A stretch of 64,000 nucleotides of DNA from Cyanoderma ruficeps (Eukaryota > Chordata > Aves > Passeriformes > Timaliidae): positions 2,309,957-2,373,956 of the forward strand of contig VZDJ01000101.1 in NCBI GenBank assembly GCA_008694505.1. Reading direction: 5' to 3'. The translations under genes were made by a program, and so were the position numbers. Below are positions 13,016-26,544 of the stretch, in pieces (position 1 is the first letter of the stretch; every line of letters starts with the position of its first letter). Under the pieces are notes generated by a model. That model saw nothing but the letters and a program-made list of their open reading frames with translations, was not told where the DNA came from and did no database searches.

Positions 13016-16000
13016 TGTGTTTCACTTATTTCTCTAATCCAGGCCAGAAGAGGTGAGTGATGCATCCTTCTCTCTAAATCTTCTGACCACCACTACCTTT
13101 CACAAAGTGGTGTTGGCACTGCCCACAGCCTTCAGGAGAAATGTAATAGTAATAGCTCATCCCAAGTTACATTCTACATTTTTGAGGACATTTTAGGTAC
13201 TCTCTCCATGTAAGGTGATGCTATTGCTACCATAAGCCCCAGGACAGACACAAACCAGACCATCAGCCATATTTCAAGTAACAGTTACCTTGGACAGCCC
13301 AGGTTATCACCATACACCAATGTTTTGTGGGCTCTGAGGAATTTATTCTCCCACTGTAACTGTTCTTGGAGACAGAAAATGACTGAGTCCAAAAGAGAAA
13401 GACCATCATACTCAAAGAGAGATTTGAATGGGATTTAGGCAACTAAATGCAGACTGATAATTCAGAAAGCCTTTATCATACTTTGTATTTCTGAAATTGC
13501 CTGACCGCTCTTCAGCCAAAAGGTTTCCCTACATGCCTTTTTCTCCTTCAGTCTGCAATACCTCAAGCATCAGAGCTCTTCTGCAGAAGGAGGGAAACCT
13601 GCATACAGTTCCCTTCTCTGATGGAGTGGATTCAAAGCTGCATTCTCCACCTTCCTGGAAAAACCTCCCAAGAGTAGGAAAGATGTAGCAACCAGCCATC
13701 TTTGCTAAGTACAGCCTCAGCCAGAACAGAGCAAGACTCAAGCCATGAACTGAAAACACGTGATTTTTACCTGCTTATTTAAGCGAACAGGTATCCTGTT
13801 CTCTCTGGATTTAGACCTGTTCTCCAGCACTTAGGAGAGGGAGAGCTCAGTAACCAACACAGGCTAGCAGATCCAAAAACATGTCAAACATTTATTTAGT
13901 CAGCGGTTTTGTCGCACTAGGATGGCAGATTTTTGGATAAACTTCCCTCAAAGTCTAAAGAACAATAAACAGAAAGTTAATTTTCTTGTTTCTGAGGAAA
14001 AGAACTCACTTTGTTAGGTCTAGATGATTACCATAATGGATTTAGCTTGTATTGACACTTAACTTGTGTCACCACAATTCATTCTGTATCTTCACAGCTT
14101 CACCAGCTTTGTGAATACTTTGTGTCAGAATCAGACACAAACACCATTCCACCTCTTTTCAGAGATGCCAGATTCTGTCTGCATGTTTTTTTCCTGCCTT
14201 TACACAGAATGTTATTTTTGCATTCTTGTGGACCAGGATACTTGCAAGTAATAAACAACATTTCCAAATTAGCATTAAGCATTGGTTTATTGAAAGGGAA
14301 GCATAAAATAAAATTGAGAAAAACTTCCTTTAAGACAAGATGAATGAGGAATGAAAATGAAAGTGCCATTCTCCTCATAAGATATAGGCTGAAAATATTT
14401 GACTTAAGATGGTAACAGCTAGTAATAGTTGAGTTTATTTGGAATTTTTTTAATTAGCATCAATGTCTTCAGCAGCAAATCTGGCTCATGAGAGTGCTAT
14501 GGTTTGTATTAAGGAGAGAGATACCCAGATTAAAATCTCAGATTCCTGATTACAGCATGTTTGAAATTCTAGCCTGAATCAAGTAATCTTCTGCAAGTAA
14601 TTTCTAACTAATTTATGGTGCAAACCCATATTGTGTACCCTCACACATCTGTTGTTGTAAATTTGGAACTGATTTTTTTAGGTTGGGTATTGGTTTTTTT
14701 CTTGATTTTTTTAAAGAAAACTAATTGAATTGTTAGGGAAAATCAGACTGAAAATCTTCTAAGTCTATGGGTTCTGGTGTCTCAGTGGAGAAGCAGTAAT
14801 TTTTTTTAATGGAAAGGTGGTAGATTCTAAGGACAGCCAGAACACAAAGCTCACCAGAAGAAATACATATGCCAAAGGCTGTCACCAGCCATTTGCATTT
14901 GCTGCCAGAAGGACCTCACAGGAGCAGAGAAAGAAGAGGATTGCAAAGTTGCTGTAAGCAGGACTCCATTTGGCACTGTAGTCTCTGGCTGCAGGAAAAC
15001 TTGGGAAAAATAACTGAAGTGGTTGCCCGAAAAGTAGAATTCCTCTTACTTAAAGACTTTCTATTCAAGAATCTGTGAAAATTGTACAGGTCTTAGTACA
15101 AAGTAGAGGTTGGCAATGGAGGAATGGGGAGGCAGTTGGTGCTTTGGCAACTGGAGAGCTGTTGGAAATGGTGTGAAGAACCAGGGAAAAGAAATGCACA
15201 TGGCAGAAAATTGGTAGAGAGCTTGCCATATTTAATATGACACTGTAAAGACACCATCTTTGCTTTTACCCTTATTTCTGTCTCTAGTCTTTGTTTTTTT
15301 TAACTCCTGGAAATCTCTGAGATTTCTTGGATTCTGTTGGGAGAGGCCATTGACAGAAAGCTTGCTGAAGTGCCTGCAAAACTATCTTTAGCATCAGCAG
15401 GGAGACATAAAGTTGTAAAGTTTCCTTGAAATCACTGTGTCTGGTTAGACAGTCCTGAAAGGCACAGTTTTGCTTAAAACCAGAGATGAGTCTCCTTTGA
15501 TACTGTTATACTGTTTTGGTATAAAGTACATGTCTGGATTTTAAAATAAAGAGAATTTATTTCTGAAAAAAAAAGTTCTCTGAAATCTCTGAAAAATTCT
15601 CTGAGCAGCAACATGAGAAAGGGGAGATGAGCTTGTCTCAAAGCAGTGCAAGGAGAGGTTTTGCTACAGCCTTGAACAAAACAAAATTTGACAGCATAAG
15701 ACATATAAAACAACCAAAAACTTTAATAAATTCATGCCTTTAATACTGATAGGGAAGTAATCTTTGATGCACAGAAGAGCTCAATGCAGGTTTCCTGACT
15801 TGGGCTTCTTCATGGGAACTGAAAGCTTCTTCATCCCCAGCGAGAAGTTAAATAAACATACACAGGCAGATTATCTGTGGCAAGCATGAGGCACTGCTGG
15901 ATCCAGGATTTTCAGACTGCTCCTTCCCAGGCTGATGAGTCTCTTCAGCTCACCTGAGTCCCAGATCTGTGATGCAGTAGCAATTCTTAACGGAATTCCC

Positions 16001-19000
16001 AGGAAAATTTGTCTGATGACAGGCACTGGGAACCAGCATTCCCAAATCTAGTTGAGCTCTTTCCTCCTGAGGTCAAGTATGCATTAAATCATGCCAAGGT
16101 AAACAACAGCCGAGCATCAGAATATGTTACTTAGCAGAGATGCCACCAGTGGGAAAGTGACATCTGAACTTCCCTTTTGCCACCACAGGGAACAAAAACA
16201 CAGCGTACAACACTCTTTTTTTACACAAACCTGATGTTTTACAGCAGTTTCTCAGAAAGTCAGGTTTAGAAATAAAGCCACCTCTGTGCAAGAAGGTAGA
16301 AGAATCACATGCTTCACCAAAGGGATCTGATGGGAAGATGTTGCTTCTGACTTCCCTGGGAAGGGAGCATGGCATGGGGCAGCCTGCTGCTCCTCAGCGT
16401 CATGGAAGGAGCAAGACAAGTTTACAGTACGTTTAAGTGACTTAAAGCCAAATATGCCTCCTTCTGTGCACATGCCTGGAGGCAAAGAGCATTTCAGCTG
16501 ACTCATGGCGTCAGATTTAGGGGGGAAAGCACATGGCTAAGCTACAGGAGCCTTACCTCTGTGGAGAGTGCCGGCTGTAATGGTATAATGGCTAAAATGG
16601 TGTAGCCGCAGACATCTGTTGTTAACAACTGGCCAGAAACCAGCCCTTCCAGCAAGCACATAGCTGATCCAGACCCCCAGGGGAAAGGCTAAATCCCATT
16701 AGAAATCCAGTTGCCTGTAATTTTGTTTTCTGCAATTCTAAGTGGCACATCAAACCCCCTTGGCGAGTCACAGGAGAGGGAAAAAAAATTACAGAGGTTT
16801 TCTTCTGGATGTTTTTGGTGCAAGAAACAAATCCTGTTTTTCAGTAAGCATTATAAATAGAAATGTTTAACTGGAAAACGGAGCCTGGATTAGGGCCAAA
16901 ATAAGATGGAATCCAGGAAGTTAAACAGACTCCACGATTTCCAGCCCTAAAAGCTTGCTAGCATCTTTACAGGGCAAACTGGGGATTCCTGTCTACAGGA
17001 CTCCTGCTGTGGCCAGCATGGCCCATCATTTTCCTGAATATGGGACAGAGGTGTAAGGTAAGTCTTTCCAGTATGAAGTGGGTACCCACGGCTGTTCTCT
17101 GGCAGCCGTGGCAAGACCACAGAGGTTTTACAGCTGGCCAGATGCCACAGTTCACAGAAGGGCAAACATCTGAAGCAGAGCGTTTAACTTCGGCCCTGCC
17201 GCAGCTAAACTGATTTAATCAGAACTGTGCTAAAAATCCCTCATGCCTCCCACTCCTGCTGCCACAGCACACACGTGGCTCACTCACACATGGCCATAAC
17301 AGCTTCTAAGTGCTTGCACAGGGGTGAGAAACCATCACAGCCACTTCAACATGATGCGATAGCTTCCAGCCCCTTCTGCAAATCAGAGGTTGCAAGACAC
17401 AAAATGGCAGCAGCACAAATGGAGCAGCAGTCTGCACAGCAGCTCTAACAGCCCAGCCAGAGCAGATTCTCCAGCCAGAAAGGTATTTCAGCTTCCCACT
17501 GGCTACTAGATTTGGAGTAAAAACACTTTAACACTACATTTGATTCCCCCTTACAAGGCTGGGAACTTACATTCCTTTTAAGAGTGAAGAAAATCATAAA
17601 CCACCTTACACTGTATACAGGAAAAAACAGAAAAAAAATGTTTTTGTTCAAAGTTTATGAGATTGGTATTTTCAGGGTGCATTTTAGGAAATAAGTCCAT
17701 TAACTTTCAGTAGACCTTGTTCTGTCACAATACTAAATGAACTCTAAAAATTGGGACTCCATGTGCCTAATAAATTTACATTAAATGATTAATTTCTAAA
17801 GCCTCCACAGTCTCTGAGGAATAAAAGTGCAGGTGAATATAGCAATTCTTTTCTTGCCTTATCTCAAAATAATTCCTGACAGTTTCAGTTTTATTTCTAT
17901 ATCATCTCCTGTAACCTCAACCCACAGTAAAAAATTAAATGTGCACTCCTGGGTGCTAAGCAGCCTGTAAATTATATTTATCCAGAGAAAGAAGATCCTA
18001 CTGTAAAATTTGTGAAAAAGAAACAATATGTTTCTTTCTTTTTATCTCTTAAATTAAGAGATTAAAAATTCATTATCTTATTCTGACAGAGGCCTCAAAA
18101 ATACCTACTGGAGGGCTGCTGTTGAAGCAGCTGCAGCCATGTTGGAGACAGCAGTGTTGGAGAGACCAGCAGTGAACTTCTGTCCCTGTTTTCTACTTCA
18201 GAGCTGCCCAGAAAATGTATAAACATGAACAGTCAGCAATTAAAGGGCAGGATGCCATGACATGGGAACTCAGAGACTAAGGGAATGAGGGAATTATTTC
18301 ATAGGACGTGTGGAGTTTTAGGTCAATTAAATAAACTAAGCACTCTTAGGCAGTAAGCAGGGAAATCTCCAGATCAGCAGTAGACAGGTGATGGAAAATG
18401 GAGCATAGATGAAGGCCATGGACAAAAAGGCTGAGGGTCAGCATGAGCTGACAACAATAGTTCAACAGGCAATGCATGTCTAGAGAGTGTCAGGGAAAGG
18501 AGTTCACATATATCTCAGAAAATAATAATTACCAAAATATATCTATTGTGTGGGATTTTCCTCTTTCCTCTAATTTTTCTCTTCTTATTGTGCAGGACTT
18601 GGAGATAACTGGTACATTACTGATATTAATCCATACACAAAATCAGGGGGAAAATGGAACCTGAACATGATTACATGAATTTAAGAAAATAGACTTAATA
18701 ACCATTAACATGACCATTGTTAGATATTCTTAAATGTAACTGTAAAAGTACTTTTATGTATGTATATATATTTGTGAGCACATTTAAAAACATCTGCTGT
18801 GCAGAGCACACTTCCAGGAACTCAGCAAATACAGATTGTGTCTATGAGTGGCCCATCACAAGGTGGTTACAGGGGCCCCTGAAATACTCAGCAGCAGTGC
18901 CCCAAAAGCTCCAGAACAATAGACACAACAACCAATTGTTGATGCAGACTAGTGCAACAACCCCATGAAGACTAAAATTGAGCGCAGCTATGACTGCAAC

Positions 19001-21155
19001 AAGAGCCACCAGTTGTTGAGCACCGTTGCTTTAGAACCAAGTGTGAAGAATTGATCACTACAGTACACTTTAGTGATGCACAGGTAAGTATTATATTTAA
19101 GTGGAAATTAATTTTTAATGCCTTTCTTTGTGTTTGATCTTAAATTTCACCCTTGAGTCTTGGCTGCAGTAAATGGAATGCACTAAATCAGGGAAAAGAT
19201 TACAAAGAGAAATGGAGAATTAGCGACAAGTTTGAATACAGACTCTGAAAAAAACCATTTTCATGCACATGTAAGGAAGAGGAGTGAGAAATGGGGCTGT
19301 GCAACTCTAGAACTGGGGTGGGGATAAGTAAGCAACTTGTAAAAATTGTCATGAATTCCAGCAGTTGTTTAGTTGTCTGCTTGGCTTTCCACATACCAAG
19401 TGACTCCATAAAATTGGTGGATTCTAGCCTTAAAATGCCTTTCACTAAATACAGCATTCTACAAGTGGAAAACATTATTGTGACATATTTGGCATCCAGA
19501 GAGGGAGGTTGTAGCAGTCAGCTCTAAGAGAGCACTGATGAAGTCTGGCTTTGCAAGGTTCCTTTGCATTAACACTTTGTGTTCCCAAGGGATGATGCTT
19601 TGCTTATAATGTCAAAGAAATTTGGAGGGAAAGAAGTTGACACTCATCGTACACGTTGAGAAAGGTCACACATTTGAAAACATAAAGTAACCACCAATTC
19701 AAATAAATAAAAAGCCACATGCTGCTGGAGAGTTGCCCCTCTGCAAGCTGTTTTGATCATCAGCAGAGAAAAGAAGGGATATGTGCTAAAAAACTTGCAG
19801 GCCAGTGAGGCAGATGGACAGCTGCTAAGAAGATAAACCTAAACCCTGTTGATGTCTACAGCAATGTAAAAGCAGTAACATGGATTCTGCTGTTAAAAGG
19901 CACAGAACAGATTATGGAAGTGATTTTTTATTGCATCAAGGTATTCCTTGGCATTTCCCATTTAAGTGCCTATGTACCTGCTTTATGGTTACTGTCTTCC
20001 TGATACAAGTCTCAGGACCAAGAATCTGTCTCCACTCACCAACATTTTACCTCTGTTTACTGATGCTGCAGCTTCCCATTCCTTAAGAAAATTCATCTGA
20101 CTTTCTGTCTGCTGGCCTCGGGCTAAACCAGGCTGAACACATGGTGAGAGCAAGAAAGAGGGAAAGAAAGGAAATGTAAAGCAGAGAAAGATGTCCCATT
20201 TACATACAAAGAGCTGTTTAGGAAACATCTAGTGTTTTCCCCTTCCAGCTACCCTACTGATAGTTTGGCTACCACAAAGTAGAAGAGTAAAATGCTGCAT
20301 CTGTGGGAGAGAAGTTTTACCAGTCTGTAGAAGTAGATGTAGAAGCGGGTGAAGTATTTTCTTGTGAGACAAACTGTTTTGTGCCACACTGAATGTGCCC
20401 CAACCAGACAGGTATCCTGATGACCTTAGACTAGATTTCCAAATTTCCAAAATTTGATGGAAATCAACAATATGAATCAGAATTTTTCTGATTCTTAGGG
20501 CTGATTTCAGGCAACTTCTTTTCATCCTAGTTTTGGAGCAGTGACTATTTTTGTCCATTGCCTGCAGTGAGCCCAAATGTCCAAGTAGTAAATAGAAGGA
20601 ATCATGCAACAGCCTCATGAACTTGAAGGTTGTAGCAGGAACAACCAAGTTAGGACACTGTCTGGTCCACATTGTGGTTGGAAAATAGGAGATGGCCAAC
20701 ATTGTCCCACATGTGTCTGGAACTGGGAGAAGATTGGGAAATTAAAGCTGCCTTCATGTGGCTCGAATAAAGTCCAAGGAGAAGAGTTAGGCCGAGCACT
20801 TTAGATCAAGGAGGGCAGGGTGAGCAAAATACAAGTATCCAGATTTGCAGTTCTGCAGGTCAGCTACAAGAAGAGACTGGCATAGTGCTCTTGTCCTACA
20901 AGTTTCAGCTCGCAGCGTTAAGATCAGAAATCATCACAGCTGGACACAAAAAGCAAAGAAAACACATGGGTTATGGTCATAACCAAATCAATTGTTTTCA
21001 AGAATTACTGCAAGAATCTGGAGAATTTTTTGCTTCTCTCTCTTTTCATTTGAAGAGTTTTGTCACTTAATGACAACTGCAGAAGCATTTCTTACATGGA
21101 AATTAGAGACCAAACAGATCACACAAGAACACAGGGGTCTTTAATGAGAGGCAGG

Positions 21156-21262
21156 TATTAAAACAATAAAAAAACCCAAACCAAAACAAACAAAATCAAT
21201 CAAGGAAAAGAAGACAAATTAAAAAAAACAAACAAAAAACAAACAAACAAACAAAAAACCCA
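21156..21262. repeat. (CAAA)n-type A-rich low-complexity tract
   Basis: This is about 105 bp composed mainly of A with interspersed C, including a perfect run of CAAA units. It is simple low-complexity DNA, similar to the tract at 384-460. Confidence 0.85.
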
Positions 21263-22744
21263 AGCACACAGAGGAAAATTCAAAGAAGAAAAAAATGCTG
21301 GTGCATAGACTGGGCAGGAAGAAAGAAAAGGATGCCCAAGGCTGTATATGTGGAACAGGTAGAAGGATATACAGCTTCCCTCTTTAGGCTAACATCTTCC
21401 ATCAGCAAGAAAGAGAAACAAACTCCAAACACCCAAACTCCAAAAAGTGAGAACAAAGGGCTTTTAAATGTATGTCTTCCCCAGAATGAGCCCTACATTA
21501 CTTGTTCCATGTGGCCCTGGTGCCTCCCTTTGTTGCTGTCCTACTGAGGCAACCAGGTTTGTTCCTTCTTCACATCCTTGTGATCCAGCTTGCCAATGCA
21601 GCAGGAAAATAAAGTGTGTTTCCCTCCCTGCAAGCCAGATAACTGCTGGGCTTTCTTGGAAGCTTTTCCTTCTCCAAGAAGAAAGGATAGATGCTACCAA
21701 GAGTTGGCTGCTCACAGTGTCTCTGATGCCAGACATTTTGAAGACATGCACTGTACTTAGGCGCACAGTGATTTCTCTGAGCATGACCTAAAAAAATTGC
21801 CATTGTTGGAAAAGAGCAGCATTTCCCACATATGTTTGGCTCAGTCACACAGACACCAGACATTGCATGTAATGTGGCTTGCCATAAAGACCAAGGAAAA
21901 ATAATGAGCATGTGACGTAGAACAGTGTCCGACCTGAAGAGTTTTCAAACAATTTCCATGAAACATATTCTTCACAACTGGCCAAGTCAATGGTCTTAGC
22001 TCTAATAGGTAAAATTAGCTCCTTTCCTAAATCCATTCTGGAGCAATGCCACCCAAAAGGTCAGGTTACTGTATGTTTCAGTGTCACATGATCCAATTTA
22101 GGGAAATGACAGCTACAAAAACTATTAACCTCAGTGAGACTTTTTCAATAAAATAAAATTAAATTCAAAAATAATGGGGAAAAAAAGGAGCAAATAAACT
22201 AGGGGTTTGATAGTTGAAAGGAGAGAGGGAGTGAGAGTTTTCAGGAACAGAAGCACCAGAGGAATGGAAAATATATGATGGTATGTTACTGAGTGAGTCA
22301 TTTAAATGTACTTTATGGTTGGTGGCAAGAAGAGATAGCCTAGGGACATGATTCATCACATCCTAATGAAGACATGTAAAACAGGTCAGATGAACTCCCC
22401 TGTAAAAGAATTTATTTTTCTCTGCAGTGTTATAAACAGGGTCTAACGTGACTAGATCAGAGGTAGTTACCAGTCAAGTATAGAGCAAAAGTGCATGACA
22501 CGTTCAGAGGTTAGATGGATCCCACCCAAAGTTGCTGCTCCAAACTGACATTGTTTCATTGTTTTCTTCTTGCTGTCAGCACTGAATTCACTGGCATGCA
22601 GCAAGGCCAGCAAGCCACTGAGAGAAACTTAACCTCAGCAAGAGGAGTTATAACCATGGCTAAACAAGTGAAGGGCAGAAGAAGATCAAAGATGATCCAT
22701 AATCTTGCCTGTGCAAGTAGCATTTTGAACATAATCACACGAAA

Positions 22745-23060
22745 CAAGACCTTGACAGGTCATCTGGTCCATCCCTTGCTCTGAGGCAATATTCATCAGA
22801 CTTTTTAGATCTGAATTGTTCTTGTCAAATATATGTCCAACTTGCACTTTAAAAGCCTCCAGGGAGAGAGGTGCTGTTCACTTCTCCTTTATTTACTCTT
22901 ACAAATACTTTTTTTTCTTTAATCCTAGCTAGCCTAAATTTCTCTTGCTGCAATTTACATGCTGTTTTCAGAGGATGAGATTAAGAGATTATTATCTTCC
23001 TTTTAGCAGCTTTTACATATCTGAAGGCAATCTGCCTCCAACTTCTATTCCTGAGGGTAA
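22745..23060 (-). mobile_element. Degenerate ancient CR1-like LINE fragment
   Basis: Read left to right, the segment follows the order of a reversed CR1 3' end: a GGTCATCTGGTCCA block, a decayed middle, a CTAAATTTCTCTTGCTGCAA block and an AATCTGCCTCC block. These resemble old CR1 subfamilies remembered from bird genomes. It is heavily diverged and the boundaries are uncertain. Confidence 0.5.
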
Positions 23061-24719
23061 TTTTTTTCAGTCTGTCACTATACATGATGCTTGCTAAAGC
23101 TGGGGCCATTTTCATTTCAAAATTACCAATGGCAATACTGAAATTAATCTAGTGTGGACAGATCATGCCTCTCCTAGACATCAGTGAATCATCCTATAAA
23201 TGTTAATTTATCCATTTATCCTGACAAGCAGTCTGAGTTACTGGGAAGTAAAACAAGCCCCATTCTACACAAGAGGACATGAAGCAGAGAGGATTTGTGG
23301 CTCTCCACCCTGCTGGTATCTCCACCACGTTTGACCTGCGCCCCAGAGCAAGATCCAAGCAGCACATCCAACCTCATCCCTCATGAGGCAGGAAGCCAAA
23401 AGCCCATGCCAGAAGGGAGCCATGGTGTGCTTTGCCTGAGTATTCGTGCTGACAAGGCAGGACAGGGCAGTTTTTCCACAATAGAGAGACATCCATGCAC
23501 AGACCAAGGGCAGGATTTCAAAAGCCATTCAGACATCAGGCTTTTGTCAGGGCTAATTCCATTCAACTTAGAGTCAGGTACTTAATATATTTACACACCT
23601 AATGATGCAGATAAGTACTTAAACACCTTCCTCCTGATCACTTTAGGCACCCTGGTTATTTTAGAAATTCCAGTACAATCAGCCTATCTGCCACATCTGG
23701 TCTAATTGTGAGATCTGCAGCTCTTCCTTCATATGTTCATTTGTATCACAACATCATATTTTACAATTCTACTATCAATTCAGTAGATCCTGATACCATT
23801 CAAATAGGTGTTCAGAAACATATCTTCTAATGATTAATCTAGTGTTTGCATGACTGAAACCGAAGCACCTCGTGCTTTTAGGCATGTCATTACTGGTAAA
23901 AATGCAAGGCTTCATTCCAGGTTCTGGCATCTCTCTTCGAGTTTTCAGCAACAACATATGGATCCCTACGCTTTAGGGCTGAGATTGTCAATAGATATTG
24001 CTAAGAAATACAACAGGAATGGAAGGGTGAAGGGAAATCTATAGTTTCTGGTTTTGTCTGGCTTCCATGAGTTTATCCCTCCTGATAGAACAGCATGAAA
24101 TCACACTTTAAATCACAATGAATCTGTTTAAAACCATCTTCTGAAAATACAGATCTTGCATTTTAGAACAGGGAACTGAGCACTTATGAGCCTGCTGACT
24201 GATTCAGTGACATCAGTAAACACATTACTAAAATGAGTAATATGCTTTGTGAAATGTAAGCTTCAGGTAATAGGAGGCCATCCTAATCTATCACATGTAA
24301 ATATTTTTATTTTCATTACGTAGTCGAGAAAACACGCTCAGCTTTCAAAACCCAACAAGCATTCGGAATTCTTCACTTCGAACTTTGTCTTGGATATAAT
24401 GACTGAGAAGGGAAACAGAATGTTCCAAAGGATCATTTATTTTATGCTCTTTTATATTACTTTCTGAAATATCTTCAATTGTGTGGCTGCAAAAAATGTT
24501 GGGGTGGCTGACTTGAACAGTCATGGCGTTTCACTTTTATATTTTTCTTCTTTTACATGGGAAACGTTTATGTAAGTAGCCACACCATCCTTAAAAGAGC
24601 AGATTGGCAAATCGTTTTTTTGTTTCTTTGCTGGCTTGAGGGGACTTTTGGGTGGGAGGTCCTATTGCTGTCATGCAGTATGGTGACAGCACCAGGGAAG
24701 GACAATGAATATGAATGGG

Positions 24720-25690
24720 ACACCCGGCTTGCTGTCACCTCCACAGCCATCCTAAGCGGCCCCTGGTACCGCTGCCGTACTCTCCAGCTCCAGGGAATCC
24801 TGTGCCAACACTCCGGTGTTGGAACCAAAGCATTCCCTGCGGAGAAACGAGTCCTCCCGCTAGGAGAGAGAATTAGGGCATTTCCGTGAAGTTCGAGCCG
24901 GGGAGGAACGGGCGTGGGAGGAAAAGCCGTGTTCGCGCCAGGGATAAACAAACACAAGGGCACACACGGAGCGAGAGGAGAGCCCGGGCCGGACCGAGGC
25001 AGCTGCGGGGCGGGTTCCATCCACCGCGCCGTGCCGCCATAGCGTGAGGGGCCGACGGAGCTGCGAGGGGAGGAGGAGGAGGAGGACGGGGAGAGGTACG
25101 GAAGGAGGGCGGGGAAGTGGGAGGTGGAGCGGGAGCGGGGGAGTCACTTTCTTCCTGCGTTGAAAAACGCACCCCTCTCCCCCCTCCTCGCTCCGTCCCC
25201 CGGGGCTGCGGAGGAGAAACTTTCTGGCAAGCGAGAGGCGGCCGGCGCCGGGCAGGGGCCCGCTGGCGGTGAGTGCCCGTGCGGAGCGGGCAGCGCTCCG
25301 CGCCTCCATCCCGCCCCGGCGCTGCTCCGCGGCTCCCGCGGCGCCTGGCGGCGGGACGGGCGGGGCGGGGGCGCCGGTGGCCGGCGGGTTTGGGAGGGGG
25401 CGATCATTCCCAGCGCTGCCTCCGGCACACCGTCCCCAGGCCCGTGGGGGAGCGGCGAGAGCGGCTCCAGGTGCCGGCGGGGCCGGGCCGTCCCGCAGGG
25501 AGCAGCCCCCAGACAGGCACGGGCTTTTCCCGGCTGGCCCCAGCGGGACGGAGCTGCCGTCGGGACACCCGCAGGACGGGCCCCCGAGCCCGAGGGATGT
25601 GGGTGCGGGCGGGGGACGTGGCGCTCTCTGCGCGGAGCTTCACCTGTGGGCGCCGTGGGTAACAGCTCTGCTCCTCCCCAGCACCGGCAC
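24720..25690. promoter_or_regulatory. DSE: CpG island, DSE promoter
   Basis: This is the only long GC- and CpG-rich block in the window. It lies upstream of the DSE coding exons on the same strand. It has no obvious TATA box, has GC boxes (GGGGCGGG near 25006 and a cluster near 25355-25375) and a GGA-rich tract at 25064-25090. This is the usual form of a broad, TATA-less housekeeping-type promoter. Long open frames on both strands here are by-products of GC richness. Confidence 0.85.
25100..25268 (+). other. DSE: Candidate DSE non-coding exon 1 (5' end not determinable)
   Basis: Inside the CpG island the sequence GGCG|GTGAGT provides a strong donor with the exon ending at 25268. The transcription start cannot be read from sequence; the start given is nominal. 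Human DSE also begins with untranslated exons well upstream of the coding start, so the position fits the family. Confidence 0.5.
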
Positions 25691-25750
25691 CGCGGGAGCC
25701 TCCAGCCTTTTGCTACCGAGTTCAGCCTCCCAAACATGCATGTGTGAAAG
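25682..25750 (+). other. DSE: Candidate DSE untranslated exon 1b/2 with a 3-codon uORF
   Basis: A 69-nt segment is framed by a good acceptor (CTCTGCTCCTCCCCAG, ending at 25681) and a strong donor (AAAG|GTAAGC at 25751). It contains a minimal upstream ORF ATG-CAT-GTG-TGA at 25736-25747. It could be an internal 5'UTR exon or the 3' end of an alternative first exon that starts in the island. Confidence 0.5.
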
Positions 25751-25830
25751 GTAAGCAGCAGCATCCTTGTCTTGCACCTAGGCAAGCTGAGAGACAGAAA
25801 CAGAGCCTCTTGCCCCATGCAACTTCCTGC

Positions 25831-25978
25831 CGCTTCTTTTTTTTGCTGCTTTGGTTTTGGTTGTTTTTTTTGTTTTGGTTTGGTTTTTTATTTGTTTGGT
25901 TCGTTGGGGTTTGGGGTTTTTTGGTTTTTGGTGGGGTTTTGTTGTTTGTTTGTTTGNNNNNNNNNNTTTTTTTTTTTA
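25831..25978. repeat. T/G-rich low-complexity tract with 10-base assembly gap (N at 25957-25966)
   Basis: The segment is almost purely T and G on this strand, with TTTG units and then a T run, interrupted by ten Ns. The gap lies on the shoulder of the CpG island. Its true length is unknown because ten Ns is a conventional placeholder size. Confidence 0.95.
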
Positions 25979-26544
25979 ATTGGGAACGTTTTAAGTGACC
26001 TGGGACCAGAGCTGTCAACTCGGGAAGCTCAGTCTTCGAGGCCTCAGGCAGCGAGTTGCAATTCCTATGGCTAGTATTGCATGAAAGCAGTGCATCATCA
26101 CTTGGTGTGTCTCATGTCAACTCTTAAAATACAATTTGGTATGAATGAAGGTAACCACCCTCTCTGTTCTTCTGTTGCTCCCTCTTGAAGCAATATAAAA
26201 CTGTGACATTTTCCTGTGTTTTCAAGTTGGAGTGGCTTCAGTTTTAGCCATAAGCAATGGCAACATAAAAAGTAGTCGGAGCTGTGAATAAAATACAGAA
26301 ATATTGCTCGACTCTGGGGATTTTTCGGTTACACTAAGAAGATCAACTGCAATTTAAATAACACTAAAATTTTAATGTAGTCTAAACAAAGACAAAGAAA
26401 ATCGCAGCCTAAATATTGCCACATTATGTTTATCATGCCAACTATTATTACAATTCACTGCAATATTTCAAAAAAGGAACAATTGAGCTGAAGGGCAGCA
26501 GTGGGAGTCAATAATTCAGATGCTGTTTATTACTCTGAAAGACT

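Larger units (their letters stand above)
13016..24719. other. Intergenic interval between NT5DC1 and DSE
   Basis: This is about 11.7 kb of AT-rich sequence with no convincing gene. The open frames are short (the longest is 157 codons, on the minus strand at 20229-20702) and lack recognisable domains. It contains a CAAA-rich tract at 21156-21262 and a degenerate CR1-like segment at 22745-23060. The intronless TSPYL4 and TSPYL1 genes that sit here in mammals are not present. Confidence 0.75.

Noticed and set aside
20229..20702. 157-codon minus-strand open frame in the NT5DC1-DSE interval
   Set aside because: No domain, no splice context, no composition difference from its surroundings; I could not distinguish it from chance.
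23235..23300. Second MIR-like segment (CCCCATTCTACACAAGAGGA)
   Set aside because: Only one short block resembles MIR; there is too little order of blocks to call an element.
25144..25818. 224-codon minus-strand and 207-codon plus-strand open frames across the CpG island
   Set aside because: GC-rich DNA has few stop codons, the frames overlap each other on both strands, and the translations are low-complexity Gly/Arg/Pro/Ala sequence. They are promoter artefacts.
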